A DNA stretch of 64,000 nt from CAZOVB01 sp046541415 (GCA_046541415.1 JBKHDI010000001.1:96223-160222), one strand, 5' to 3'; positions 18,021 to 26,736 are shown, numbered from the stretch's first letter. Made by a program: numbers and translations. The notes: generated by a model not told the origin, from the sequence alone.

Positions 18021-18512
18021 ATGTCCAGGATCCTCGTCTGCACCTACAGCCGCACCGGCCATACTCGCCGGATGGGCGAAATCGTCGCCGAGGCGGCTGC
18101 GAAAGTCGACACCTGCCGGGTCGACCAAAAGCAGATCGCCGAGATAACCCCTGAAAACCTGCTGGACTACGACGCGATTGTGCTGGGTTCGCCGACCTAT
18201 TACGGCACGATGGCGGCCGAGATCAAACAACTGCTGGACAATTCGGTCAAGATCCACGGGCAGCTGGCCGGCAAGGTCGGCGGGGCCTTCGCCAGCAGCG
18301 CCAACGTCGGCGGGGGCAACGAGACGACCGTGCTGGACCTGCTCAAGGCCATGCTCATCCACGGGATGATCATTCCAGGCTCTGCCAGCGGGGACCATTA
18401 CGGGCCCGTTTCGGTCGGGCAGCCGGATGATCGCGTGGTCAGGCAGTGCGAGAACCTCGGCCGCATCGTGGCCGAACTGGCCGTGCGTCTCTCGAAGCAG
18501 GGTAGCGAATGA
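18021..18512 (+). CDS. Flavodoxin-like / WrbA-type NAD(P)H:quinone oxidoreductase
   Basis: 163 residues with the flavodoxin fold. ILVCTYSRTGHTRRMGE at the N-terminus is the FMN phosphate loop, and LGSPTYYGTMAAEIKQLLD at ~55-73 is a WrbA-like flavin-contacting loop. ASSANVGGGNETTVLDLLKA and a C-terminal GRIVAELA helix follow. The ATG at 18021 is chosen because GGGAGG sits 7 nt upstream; the frame extends 5' without a better start. It likely reduces quinones by two electrons, but an electron-transfer flavodoxin is possible. The next gene starts 4 bp before its stop. Confidence 0.82.
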   Translation: MSRILVCTYSRTGHTRRMGEIVAEAAAKVDTCRVDQKQIAEITPENLLDYDAIVLGSPTYYGTMAAEIKQLLDNSVKIHGQLAGKVGGAFASSANVGGGNETTVLDLLKAMLIHGMIIPGSASGDHYGPVSVGQPDDRVVRQCENLGRIVAELAVRLSKQGSE

Positions 18513-19201
18513 GCCGTCTCTCCGCTCTGCAGTCCCCGCACCCATCCGGTGCGGTTCGATTCCTGCTCGTCGCCGAGCCGATCGTCTGGTCGGTCCTTGT
18601 GACGGTCTACTTCTGCCTGCGCCCTGCCGACGGCCAGGCGCTCTGGATCGACGTGCTGTTTGCAATCTACCTGATCGGCGTCCCGATCGGGCTGAACCTG
18701 CTGCACGGCGACAGGCCGGCCGATAGCGGCATCCGCCTGGACACGATGAAGCAGTCGTTCATCGACGTCGGGGCAGCGACGCTGATCATGGCGGGCGTGC
18801 TGATGGCGGTTTCCTGGATGTCAGATGGATGGCACTGGGATGACTGGGGGCGTTTCGGCGAGAAGATCGGCATGTACGTCGGGTGGGGACTGGTCCAGCA
18901 GTACATTCTCCAGGCCTTCACGGTGGTGCGTCTGCGCCAAGCGGGGCTGAGCAAGTTGGCCACGGTGCTGCTGGCCTCGCTGCTGTTCTCGATCGTCCAC
19001 ACACCGAACCTGGCGCTGATGATCCTGACATTCCTGGCCGGGTTGACCTGGTGCAGCCTGTTTCTCAAGTGCCGCAATCTCCTGCCGTTGGGCCTGTCGC
19101 ATGCGGCCCTGGCGACGCTGGCCTATTTCGCCATGCCACAGGAGTGGATGATCCGCAATCTCATCGGGGCCCAGTACATCGAGAAGGTCTGGGGCGGCTG
19201 A
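18509..19201 (+). CDS. CPBP-family membrane protein lacking the EExxxR motif
   Basis: 230 residues with about seven hydrophobic segments. It aligns by pattern with CPBP/CAAX intramembrane glutamic proteases: the third motif (LLFSIVHTPNLALM, His164) and fourth (PLGLSHAALAT, His198) are present. The first motif, normally EExxxR, reads QQYILQ at 130-135, so both catalytic glutamates and the arginine are glutamines. It may be a non-proteolytic member or a chaperone-like homologue. ATGA overlaps the flavodoxin stop. It ends 1 bp before the convergent, intact CPBP gene. Confidence 0.75.
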   Translation: MSRLSALQSPHPSGAVRFLLVAEPIVWSVLVTVYFCLRPADGQALWIDVLFAIYLIGVPIGLNLLHGDRPADSGIRLDTMKQSFIDVGAATLIMAGVLMAVSWMSDGWHWDDWGRFGEKIGMYVGWGLVQQYILQAFTVVRLRQAGLSKLATVLLASLLFSIVHTPNLALMILTFLAGLTWCSLFLKCRNLLPLGLSHAALATLAYFAMPQEWMIRNLIGAQYIEKVWGG

Positions 19202-19202
19202 T

Positions 19203-20108
19203 TCAGCGGGGTAGCTCGGACAGTTCCAGCAGCGTCATTATGGTAAACAGGGCATTGAACGCGGCGTGCAGGACGATGCTCGGCAGCAGTCGGCCGGTGC
19301 GCTCGTAGTTATAGCCCAAAGCCACCGAAAGCACGAACAGCGGCAGGGCGTGCAGGACATTCAGATGGACGATCGCGAAGATCCCCGATGTGATCAGGAT
19401 CGCAGGCCAAGGTCCGGCCCCGACGCTGCGCAGGGAGGTCTGGAAAATGCCCCGCCAGAACACTTCCTCACCAATGGGCGCGAGGATCACGGCGCTGAGC
19501 ACCACCAGCGACCGCCAGGCCGGGGCGACCTGTCGAAGGTACAGCAACAGTTCGTGGGCCCGGGCGAAGTCGGGAAAGAAGTACTGTCCCGCCGCCAGCA
19601 ACAGCAGGCAGATGGGGATGACGGCGAAGAACGCCACCAGGCCCCGGAGCACATCCAGCCGCCAGCGACGGAGCGTCAAACCCAGGCCCAGTTTACGCCC
19701 GTGCCGGAAGGCCTCGCCGGCGACCAGCAGACAGGCAGCCAGGAAGATCAACTGTACCAGCGGTATGTGGATGAGAATCAGTTGGATCTGTTCGACCGAA
19801 GGCAGGGGCCGGCTTTTGGTGGGCTGGAATATCATCATCCGGCTGGAGTGCAACAGGTAGAAGAAGAACAGCAGCGCCAGCGAATGCAGCAACGACAAAT
19901 GATTCGGCCGCCCGGGCACGCGGGTCAGTTTCAGCGTCTGCGGGAAGGCTGCACGGCGGATCATCCAGACAGCAAGGATCACCACGCCGATTGCCAGAAT
20001 CCCCCGGAACGGCCAGAGCTGCTGGGGAATGGGGATTCGCGGCGTCTCGGCCAGAAGGGCCCAGGGGGCGATGGATGGCTTACATGTTGACAAGGTCGTC
20101 CCTGACAT
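19203..20108 (-). CDS. CPBP-family intramembrane glutamic endopeptidase
   Basis: 301 residues with about eight hydrophobic segments. All catalytic motifs are present: GEEVFWRGIFQ (Glu214, Glu215, Arg219), FAIVHLN (His248) and VLHAAFNALF (His281, Asn285). Family members cleave within membranes or process prenylated or signal-like substrates; the substrate here is unknown. The first ~30 residues before the first helix are weakly conserved in character and the start could be downstream. It is divergent from trpC and convergent with the motif-deficient CPBP gene. Confidence 0.87.
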   Translation of the reverse strand: MSGTTLSTCKPSIAPWALLAETPRIPIPQQLWPFRGILAIGVVILAVWMIRRAAFPQTLKLTRVPGRPNHLSLLHSLALLFFFYLLHSSRMMIFQPTKSRPLPSVEQIQLILIHIPLVQLIFLAACLLVAGEAFRHGRKLGLGLTLRRWRLDVLRGLVAFFAVIPICLLLLAAGQYFFPDFARAHELLLYLRQVAPAWRSLVVLSAVILAPIGEEVFWRGIFQTSLRSVGAGPWPAILITSGIFAIVHLNVLHALPLFVLSVALGYNYERTGRLLPSIVLHAAFNALFTIMTLLELSELPR

Positions 20109-20161
20109 AAGAGAATCGCCGCGAGCCAGCCGCAGCTTCTGACCGATGGAGTCGTACCAAG

Positions 20162-20977
20162 ATGGCCGCGAATATATTGCACCGCATCCTGGAAACCAAG
20201 CGCAAAGAGGTCCGGGACCTCTACGACGATCCGGGCATCGAGACGCTCAAGGCCCGGGCAGCCCAAGCCCCGGCGGCGCGGAACTTCTACCAGGCGATGA
20301 CCAGAAAACCTGTCCGGGCGTTGAACCTGATTGCAGAGGTCAAGAAGGCCTCTCCCTCAGCCGGCGTGATCCGCGAGGATTTCGACCCGGTCGCCATCGC
20401 CAGGATGTACCAGCAGGCCGGCGCCGACGCGATCAGCGTCCTGACCGACGAACCGTATTTCCAGGGCTCGCTGGAGTATCTCTCCCAGATCCGCCAGGCA
20501 GTCGATTTGCCCCTGCTGCGCAAGGATTTCATCATCGACCCGATCCAGATCTACCAGGCCCGCGCCGCGGGGGCCGATGCGATCCTGCTGATCGCCGCGG
20601 CCCTGGAATCCGGCGACCTGATGGACCTGATGATCCTTTCGACCGAGTTGCGGATGACGGTGCTGATCGAAGTCCACGACGCCGACGAACTGCTGCGCGT
20701 CCGCTCGATGGTCGGATTTCCCCTGCGCAAGTACGGCCTGCTTGGGATAAACAATCGTGACCTGACCACCTTTACCGTCGATCTGGGCACGACGATCCGC
20801 CTGGCCGAACTGGCAGACGAGGGCACGCCGATCATCAGCGAAAGCGGGATCAAGACGGCCGACGACGTAGCCCGCCTCAAACGATGCGGTGTAAAGGGGC
20901 TGCTGGTCGGTGAGACCCTGATGCGCAGCGGCGATCCGGCTGCGGAAGTCGAAGCACTCCTGGGCCCGGCCCGGTAG
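20162..20977 (+). CDS. trpC: Indole-3-glycerol phosphate synthase
   Basis: Ring-closing step of tryptophan synthesis. The 271-residue TIM barrel shows the family blocks in order: ILHRILETKRKEV at the start, LIAEVKKASPSAGVI near 59-73 (catalytic Lys), ADAISVLTDEPYFQGS, LLRKDFIIDPIQIYQAR, LLGINNRDLTTFTVDL, and IISESGIKT followed by LLVGETLMRS. It stands without other trp genes, so the pathway is scattered in this genome. A TPR protein follows 15 bp downstream. Confidence 0.97.
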   Translation: MAANILHRILETKRKEVRDLYDDPGIETLKARAAQAPAARNFYQAMTRKPVRALNLIAEVKKASPSAGVIREDFDPVAIARMYQQAGADAISVLTDEPYFQGSLEYLSQIRQAVDLPLLRKDFIIDPIQIYQARAAGADAILLIAAALESGDLMDLMILSTELRMTVLIEVHDADELLRVRSMVGFPLRKYGLLGINNRDLTTFTVDLGTTIRLAELADEGTPIISESGIKTADDVARLKRCGVKGLLVGETLMRSGDPAAEVEALLGPAR

Positions 20978-20992
20978 AGACGCAGGTATACG

Positions 20993-22129
20993 ATGGAATC
21001 GAAAGAAAACGCAACATCCACAGGCAGCCGCACCATGGCCGGAATCGTCGTCGTTCTCGTCCTTCTCGGAGCGATCGGCCTGGTGGTTTACGTCATGCAG
21101 CCGTCGGCGACACCGCAAGTCCCGACCGGCCAGCCGGATGCCCCGACCGGGCGGGAAGTGATCTCCACGGCCAGGTTCCAGGTCAAAACCGGGCGCGTGG
21201 CCCAGGCGATGGGACTGTTGAGCAAGTACATCGCGACCAACCCCGCCGACCGCGAGGCCCGGCTGTACCTGGCTGAACTGTACATGCTCCGCGACCAGGA
21301 CGACCGGGCGCAGGTCATCGTCGATGCCGTCCTGGCCGAGGACCCCAACTGGCCCGCGGCCCTGTGGCTCAAAGGCGGTCTGGTCGAGCCGAAGGATCCG
21401 GCCAGGGCGGAAGCCTGGTACAGGATGGCAGCCGACCAGCCTAACGCGGGACCGGAGATCTGGTCGGCATTCGGCCGGGCCCTTCTGGGTCGAAAACAGA
21501 TCGACGATGCCCTGGGCTACCTGGCCAAGGCCTATGCCGCCGGTGCTCGCCAGGAAGAGGTGGTCGTTCCGCTGGCGGCTGCACGCATGCAGGCCAAGCA
21601 GTATGACCGCGCCGCGGCCCTTCTGGCCGAGGCACGGACGCACACACCCCAGTCTGCCCGGGCGTGGGTTCTCTCAGCCATGGTGGCCAAGCAGCAGAAC
21701 CGCCTGGAGCAGGCCGAGGCCTGTTTCCGCCAGGCCCTGCAGACGCCAATAGATCCCGGCCAGGCGGCGTCGGTCTGGATGGAGATCGGCCAGTTGGCTT
21801 GGCTGGACCACCGGTGGATCGAATCGGCGGAGGCGTTCGCCGAGGCCAGTACCTACCGTCCGCTGCGGGGCCAAGGTGCCTTCGAGGCCGCCAGAGCCTA
21901 CTTCCGTGCCGATCAGTACGCCCTGGCGATGGAGCAGATCGATCGGGCCTGGCAGGATCTTTCAGACGATCCGGAGGTCCAGCGCCTGCGGAAACAGATC
22001 GAGGACGCCCGTTTCGGCCCGCCGGAAGATGACGTGACCGAAGATTGGTTCGGCCGCAGCGAGCCCAGCCGGCCCGGCAGCCGACCGGGCGGCGGGGAAA
22101 ATGGCGGGCCAGACTTCTTCAACCCCTAG
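20993..22129 (+). CDS. Membrane-anchored TPR-repeat protein
   Basis: 378 residues: a short cytoplasmic N-terminus, one membrane helix (~13-35, AGIVVVLVLLGAIGLVVYVM), then tetratricopeptide-like helices from ~50 to 340 (ARLYLAELYMLRDQDDRAQV, ARAWVLSAMVAKQQNRLEQA, GAFEAARAYFRADQYALAME). The tail is Gly/Pro-rich and disordered. It probably serves as a protein-interaction scaffold at the inner membrane; no enzyme domain is visible. The gene converges on the zinc-ribbon gene so closely that both stop codons are read from one CTAG at 22126-22129. Confidence 0.85.
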   Translation: MESKENATSTGSRTMAGIVVVLVLLGAIGLVVYVMQPSATPQVPTGQPDAPTGREVISTARFQVKTGRVAQAMGLLSKYIATNPADREARLYLAELYMLRDQDDRAQVIVDAVLAEDPNWPAALWLKGGLVEPKDPARAEAWYRMAADQPNAGPEIWSAFGRALLGRKQIDDALGYLAKAYAAGARQEEVVVPLAAARMQAKQYDRAAALLAEARTHTPQSARAWVLSAMVAKQQNRLEQAEACFRQALQTPIDPGQAASVWMEIGQLAWLDHRWIESAEAFAEASTYRPLRGQGAFEAARAYFRADQYALAMEQIDRAWQDLSDDPEVQRLRKQIEDARFGPPEDDVTEDWFGRSEPSRPGSRPGGGENGGPDFFNP

Positions 22130-22512
22130 AGGTTCGCGAACAGCACGACCAGGAAGACCACTACGCCCAGGACGATCACCACGATCAGGGCCGTGGCCAG
22201 CATGCGTCGCCTCGGGTCGGGTTTGTCGGGCGGGTAGAAGCCGGACTCCTCGGTCAGCTTCTCGTTGTAGACCGAGGCAGCGTCGGGTGGGGGGTCGCCC
22301 TCGTACTCCTCGCCGCCGGGGATCTTGTCGGTCTCCTGCGTGCGGGGGTTGCTCTGCAGTTTCTGCTCGACGTTGTCGGGGCCGTCCGCGTTGATCTGGT
22401 CGGGCAGCGGGGCCTTGACCGGCTGACGACAACTGGGGCAGACAATGCTCTGACCGACAGCATCATCGTCGGCTTCTATGGGTTCCTGGCAACGTGGGCA
22501 ATCGAATTTCAT
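22126..22512 (-). CDS. Zinc-ribbon protein with C-terminal membrane helix
   Basis: 128 residues. The N-terminus FDCPRCQEPIEADDDAVGQS then IVCPSCRQPV carries two CPxC knuckles, a typical zinc ribbon. A charged linker follows, then one membrane helix at the C-terminus (~103-125, MLATALIVVIVLGVVVFLVVL). The ATG at 22512 is chosen because AGGAG lies 8 nt upstream and the cysteines begin at residue 5. Predicted topology places the ribbon in the cytoplasm. Function unknown; the neighbouring gene encodes the same architecture. Confidence 0.8.
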   Translation of the reverse strand: MKFDCPRCQEPIEADDDAVGQSIVCPSCRQPVKAPLPDQINADGPDNVEQKLQSNPRTQETDKIPGGEEYEGDPPPDAASVYNEKLTEESGFYPPDKPDPRRRMLATALIVVIVLGVVVFLVVLFANL

Positions 22513-22607
22513 CGCATACACTCCTGGTTGATTCACCAGTATCATATACATTCGGTTGCCCGAACCACACTGCCGGGCCATGGCGGTCTCGGCCGGAACG
22601 GCCCGTC

Positions 22608-23030
22608 TCAGCGGTTCAGCAGGAGCAAAGCTGCCAGCCCAGAAACGGCGGCCAGGAGGGCGGCGAGAATCAGGATCCGCCGCAGCAAGGCCCTGTCGGG
22701 CCCAACCGGCCGCAGCGGCGAGGCCTGTTCTACGAGGTCAGCGTAATCCGCTTCTGCCAGCCCCGGCTGGGGCGCTTCGCTGGGCGCGTCCTGCTGCACA
22801 GCGGGGATGATGTCGGTCTCCTGGCTGGTATCGACCCCGGCCAGCAGGAAGCTGCCCGACCCGGACGGATCGACCGCGGCCGAATCCGGGGACGTCATCT
22901 GCACAGAGGTGTCCCCGCTTCCGGGAACCTGCAGGAATCCCCCGCAGGCCGGGCAGGGGGGCATCGAACCGGCCTTTTCCGGCGGCATCTGGATGTTCTG
23001 GCCGCAATGAATGCAGGCAAACCGTATCAT
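22608..23030 (-). CDS. Second zinc-ribbon/membrane-helix protein
   Basis: 140 residues, same layout as the adjacent gene: a two-knuckle ribbon (FACIHCGQNIQMPPEKAG then PPCPACGGFLQVPG), a long Ser/Asp-rich linker, and a C-terminal membrane helix (~117-137, ILILAALLAAVSGLAALLLL). The two are probably paralogues by arrangement, although linker sequences do not match. The ribbon resembles those found at the start of planctomycete prepilin or sensor proteins. The ribosome site is weak. No function can be assigned. Confidence 0.72.
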   Translation of the reverse strand: MIRFACIHCGQNIQMPPEKAGSMPPCPACGGFLQVPGSGDTSVQMTSPDSAAVDPSGSGSFLLAGVDTSQETDIIPAVQQDAPSEAPQPGLAEADYADLVEQASPLRPVGPDRALLRRILILAALLAAVSGLAALLLLNR

Positions 23031-23106
23031 CTGGAATTCCGTGACAAGTAGAGGGATGTCTATATTTTACCGGATCGACGGGAACCGGCAAGCAGGAAAG
23101 ACCTGC

Positions 23107-23409
23107 CTACAGGTGGGGTGCGTCGCCCTGTTCGGTCGTCGCTTGCGGGCGGTACAGCAGGATATTCCGGCCGATAGCGCCTACCACCGTGCTGCCGCTC
23201 TGTTCGGCCAGGGACTCGGCCAGTTGCTTGCGTTGCTGCCTGTCGACGGCCGGCAGGCGGACCTTGAGCAATTGGCGGTGCTGGAACTGGTTGTCCAGCA
23301 GTTCGAAGGCTGCGTCGGTCAGCCCCGCCTTGCCGATGGTAAAGCAGGGCGTCAGGGTTTGACCCTGGCTGCGAAGGCGACGTTTCTCCTGTCCGGTCAG
23401 ATCCGTCAA
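23107..23409 (-). CDS. yhbY: YhbY/CRS1-type RNA-binding protein
   Basis: 100 residues making a single CRM domain: LTGQEKRRLRSQGQTLTPCF at the start, FTIGKAGLTDAAFELLD, and the closing VVGAIGRNILLYRP loop with GxxG. Family members bind 23S rRNA precursors and assist large-subunit assembly. The start appears to be TTG at 23409, with GGGAG about 6 nt upstream, one base past the phosphatase stop codon. It is the last gene of a three-gene minus-strand run (kinase, phosphatase, yhbY). Confidence 0.9.
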   Translation of the reverse strand: MTDLTGQEKRRLRSQGQTLTPCFTIGKAGLTDAAFELLDNQFQHRQLLKVRLPAVDRQQRKQLAESLAEQSGSTVVGAIGRNILLYRPQATTEQGDAPHL

Positions 23410-23410
23410 A

Positions 23411-24259
23411 TCAGGCTCCCAGGGCGTTGATGCGCAGAATGTGCTTCTTGATGGTTTGTCCGTTGGGCGGGTGCTGGCCGGTGAACTGCACGATCACGCC
23501 GTGGGAGTGGTCGCTGGCAACGGTGACGGCCAACTGCCCGATCGGCTCGTAGCCCTGCTCGACGTGGCGGTGACCCAGGATGAAATACTCCACCCCGAGC
23601 TGATCGGCCAGTTGGTCCAGTTGTCCCGGCGTCTGGTCGCGTCCCCATGTCCATTCGTAGACGGGCCCGCCGCGGCGAAGGTCCTCGAAGCTGTACTCGC
23701 GATCGAGGATATCTGTTCCAGCCAGCTCCATGCGGCTGGGGTGGGGCAGGGAGTGGCTCATCAGCACCGGCCCGCATTTCGCGGCCAGGGGCATGGCGTA
23801 GAGGAACTTCTCCAAGGCCTGGGAGATCTCTTCGGCTTTGTCCTCGAACTCGTACTGGAGTCCCTGGTTGAATGCCTTGCACGAGCCGCGCCCGGATTTG
23901 GTAATCTCGTTGCCGGTCAACTGGGCGATGTCGTGATTGCCCAGCAGGAAAACCACCTGCTCCGGATGTTTGCGCATATCTCGGACCGCCCGCATCAACG
24001 GCTCGATGCTCCGGTCATGGCCGGTAATCGGGTCGTCCTCGCCGTGGATGATTTCCTGGAGGATCAACACGCGTTCGGGGTGGTGTTCCAGGTCGGCATA
24101 GTCGAGAATCTTGGCCAGGTTGCGTCGCGATCCATGGAGATCGCCGGCCAGGATGACTTCGGTCTTCTCCGGCAGGGTCACCAGGCTGCCGGTCCGGCGG
24201 GGGTCGTTGGCCAGTTCTTCTGAAGCCTGAATGAAAATATCAGCCAGTACGTGGGCCAC
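23411..24259 (-). CDS. Calcineurin-like metallophosphoesterase
   Basis: 282 residues with the metallophosphatase signature in order: VILAGDLHGSRRN (36-48), a central HGEDDP segment, FLLGNHDIAQL (~104-114), MSHSLPHP and FILGHRHVEQG (~229-239). Two-metal catalysis is therefore intact. It is most like the protein-phosphatase/Ap4A-hydrolase branch, but substrate is not resolved. GTG at 24259 has AGAAGGA 6 nt upstream and begins 2 bp after the kinase stop. Pairing with a Ser/Thr kinase suggests opposing activities on the same targets. Confidence 0.88.
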   Translation of the reverse strand: MAHVLADIFIQASEELANDPRRTGSLVTLPEKTEVILAGDLHGSRRNLAKILDYADLEHHPERVLILQEIIHGEDDPITGHDRSIEPLMRAVRDMRKHPEQVVFLLGNHDIAQLTGNEITKSGRGSCKAFNQGLQYEFEDKAEEISQALEKFLYAMPLAAKCGPVLMSHSLPHPSRMELAGTDILDREYSFEDLRRGGPVYEWTWGRDQTPGQLDQLADQLGVEYFILGHRHVEQGYEPIGQLAVTVASDHSHGVIVQFTGQHPPNGQTIKKHILRINALGA

Positions 24260-24261
24260 AA

Positions 24262-25314
24262 TCAGTCCTTCTTGCCCTTGCCGTTGTCCTCGCGGAGGAC
24301 GTTCTCGATGTGGCTGTCCAGTTCGTGGTGTTCCTGGTCGACCGAGTCGGGGATCGCGTCGGCAGGCAGCTCCATCGGGCCGTGGTAGGTATCGTCCAGC
24401 CCCTCGGGCAGGGCCTCGCTGTCCTGGCTGTCAAGATGCCCGGGAAGGCTCTCGGCGCTGGGGTCGACGGCTTCGTCGTCGGTTCGGGTGAGCATGTAGG
24501 CGATCAGGCTGAGCCTCGAACCGACTTTTTCCATGCTGACGGGGCGGTCGGCCGGGCGCAGCTGGATGCAGTCAAGCACGAGCTTGCTGAGCGTCTCGGG
24601 CACGCCGGGGTTCAGTTCCTCCGGCGGGGTGACGGCCAGGTCGGAGATCTGGGGTACCTCGGCCTTCTTCGGCAGGACCGTGGGGATGGGCTTGCCTGTC
24701 AACGTCCAGTACAGCGCCGCGCCGAAGTTGTAGACGTCGGTTCGGGCGTCCAGGGGCTTGCGGTGGACCTGCTCGGGGGCGATGAAATCAGGCGTGCCCT
24801 GGATCCGCTGCTTGATCGTGCCGTTGGGGCAGCTCTGGCCGAGATCGATGATCTTGGCCGTCTTGCCGTCGGGCCCGACGAGGATGTTGTTGGGCTTCAT
24901 GTCGCCATGGACGAAGCCCTGCTGGTTCACGTGGAACAGCGCGTCGGCGACCTGGCGAAAGATCTCGATGACCTGCAGGATCGCCTTGGGGCGGGCTTCT
25001 TGGATGGTCCGCCCCTGACAGTATTCCATGATCAGGTGGATCTCCCGCAGGCTCAGCCATCTCTTGACGCGACGGATCTTGTAGATCCGCCGGATCGTGG
25101 CATGGTCCAGCCCCTGGGCTACCTGGTATTCGTTCTCGGCCTGTTCCAGAAAACGCGTGTCGGAAACCTGCCGTTTGACCACCCGTTTGAGCGCAAAGAT
25201 CTTTCCGGTCCGGCTTTCCTTGATCTGCCAGATCGTACTCCGCGCCCCGCTTCCCAGATATTGCATCACCTGGTAGCCGGGGATCTCCAATGTCTCGGAG
25301 CCACTGCTACTCAT
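24262..25314 (-). CDS. Serine/threonine protein kinase with altered HRD and DFG motifs
   Basis: 350 residues, soluble. The kinase domain spans ~14-275: glycine-rich YLGSGARSTIWQ (19-30), Lys43 in ALKRV, HGDMKPNN at 136-143 (catalytic Asp138, Lys140, Asn143), DLG at 157-159 and APE at 179-181. The usual HRD is HGD and DFG is DLG, but all catalytic residues remain, so activity is likely. The C-terminal ~75 residues are acidic and disordered, ending in a Lys-rich patch. No membrane helix or sensor domain is fused, unlike most planctomycete kinases. The region upstream is AT-richer than average. Confidence 0.9.
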   Translation of the reverse strand: MSSSGSETLEIPGYQVMQYLGSGARSTIWQIKESRTGKIFALKRVVKRQVSDTRFLEQAENEYQVAQGLDHATIRRIYKIRRVKRWLSLREIHLIMEYCQGRTIQEARPKAILQVIEIFRQVADALFHVNQQGFVHGDMKPNNILVGPDGKTAKIIDLGQSCPNGTIKQRIQGTPDFIAPEQVHRKPLDARTDVYNFGAALYWTLTGKPIPTVLPKKAEVPQISDLAVTPPEELNPGVPETLSKLVLDCIQLRPADRPVSMEKVGSRLSLIAYMLTRTDDEAVDPSAESLPGHLDSQDSEALPEGLDDTYHGPMELPADAIPDSVDQEHHELDSHIENVLREDNGKGKKD

Positions 25315-25510
25315 TCAACAATCTAATTCTAGTTCTCTGTTAGGAAGAATGTATGATACCGAGCCGGCAAATATGAATTATGCCGGAATTGTATCACACC
25401 TTCCCACCGCGGTTAAGCGAATTCGGCCCCGGCAGAGAAAACACCCCTGCCCCTTGCCTGAGCTTTCACAGGCCAGGCTGATAATACTTTCGCCTCCGGT
25501 ATTTTGCACG

Positions 25511-25516
25511 TATAAT
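25511..25516 (+). promoter_or_regulatory. Candidate -10 element for the flippase-like gene
   Basis: A perfect TATAAT lies 29 bp before the ATG at 25546, followed by an AAAGGG ribosome site 7 nt from the start. No good -35 hexamer is present at 17 bp; CTTTCG at 18 bp is poor. The call rests on the -10 alone. Confidence 0.4.
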
Positions 25517-25545
25517 CCCGCCCTCGTACTCGAAAGGGCCCGTGG

Positions 25546-26736
25546 ATGAGCTCCCGGAAATCCAGAAAGAAACATATCCTGCTTGCTGTCAAGCTGGTCC
25601 TGGCGCTGGCCCTGCTGGCCTGGGTCTTCAGCTCTGTGCCCTTTCGTGACTATGTCCGCAGCAGCGAAGGCCAGGACTGGCCCGTCCTCGAACAGTCCAT
25701 CCGCGACGGCCAGACCGTCTACACCGTCAATACCGGGTCGATCTTTTCCGTCCAGACCCGCCAGGTCCCTGCCGATCAGCTTGAACCTGTCTCGCCGGAC
25801 CAGCCCCAGCGGGTCGTCCGCCCGGGGTTCCTGACCAACCTCAAGACGGTCAACAAGCTCCTGCTGCTGGTGGGCCTGGCCGGTTTCGCCGCCTCGATCG
25901 TCTGTATCTCCATTCGCTGGCGGAGCATTCTCAAGCTCCAGGGCGTCCGGATCAGCCGCTGGGAGGCCCTGCGCCTGACGTTCCTGGGCGAATTCTTCAG
26001 CCAGGTCATTCCGGGCACGGTCGGCGGGGATCTGGTCAAGGCGTATTACGTCTCGCGCCACACCCACCAGCGCAGCGGCGTGCTGGCCAGCGTGTTTGTC
26101 GACCGGATGATGGGCCTGACCGGCCTGGCCGTACTGGCAACGGTGATGACGCTGGTGGTCCTGGCGGTGGGCCTGGAAGATCCACAGACCATCGGCAAGT
26201 CGTTCGTCGCCGCGGTGGTCCTGCTGGGCTGTGTGGGCCTGGCCCTGATGCTGATGCTCTCGCGTCGGCTGCGGCGATGGCTGCGGATCGGCAGAATCCT
26301 GGAGAAGCTCCCGATTGCCGGCCATCTGGATGAACTCCGCGAAGTCGTCACGCGGTATCGTCAGCACCTCGGGCGGTTCCTGGTCCCGGCGGCCCTTACG
26401 ATCCTGGCTCACACGCTCTGGATAACGGGGATGATGCTGATCGGCCTGAGCCTGAACCTGCCGACCGCCTGGTACCGATACTTCATTTATGTCCCGCTGA
26501 TCTACATCATCGGGGCCGTGCCGATCACCCCCGGCGGGGTGGGCCTGGTCGAGAAGCTCTACCTGACGTTCTTCGCCGTCGACCCGGCCGGCGTGGTGGC
26601 CCTGGCCTTGCTGGTCCGCCTGATGCGCATCATCGTTCCGCTTCCCGGGCTTCTTGTCGCCCTGACGGGCCCGAAGATCCCGAAAGTCGAAGACATGGAA
26701 GCCCAACTGGGCATCGAAGCCGAAACGGCGGAGTAA
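25546..26736 (+). CDS. Flippase-like protein (UPF0104 / LPG synthase transmembrane family)
   Basis: 396 residues. After one N-terminal helix (HILLAVKLVLALALLAWVF) there is a ~75-residue extracytoplasmic insert, then about seven further helices. Family blocks are seen at SIRWRSILKLQGVRISRWEALRLT, FFSQVIPGTVGGDLVKAYYV, ASVFVDRMMGLTGLAVLA and AVPITPGGVGLVEKLYLTFF. Related proteins move or modify lipid-linked intermediates, including the membrane half of lysyl-phosphatidylglycerol synthase and archaeal AglD-type enzymes. No glycosyltransferase partner sits next to it, so the cargo is unknown. The N-terminal insert is longer than usual. Confidence 0.85.
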   Translation: MSSRKSRKKHILLAVKLVLALALLAWVFSSVPFRDYVRSSEGQDWPVLEQSIRDGQTVYTVNTGSIFSVQTRQVPADQLEPVSPDQPQRVVRPGFLTNLKTVNKLLLLVGLAGFAASIVCISIRWRSILKLQGVRISRWEALRLTFLGEFFSQVIPGTVGGDLVKAYYVSRHTHQRSGVLASVFVDRMMGLTGLAVLATVMTLVVLAVGLEDPQTIGKSFVAAVVLLGCVGLALMLMLSRRLRRWLRIGRILEKLPIAGHLDELREVVTRYRQHLGRFLVPAALTILAHTLWITGMMLIGLSLNLPTAWYRYFIYVPLIYIIGAVPITPGGVGLVEKLYLTFFAVDPAGVVALALLVRLMRIIVPLPGLLVALTGPKIPKVEDMEAQLGIEAETAE

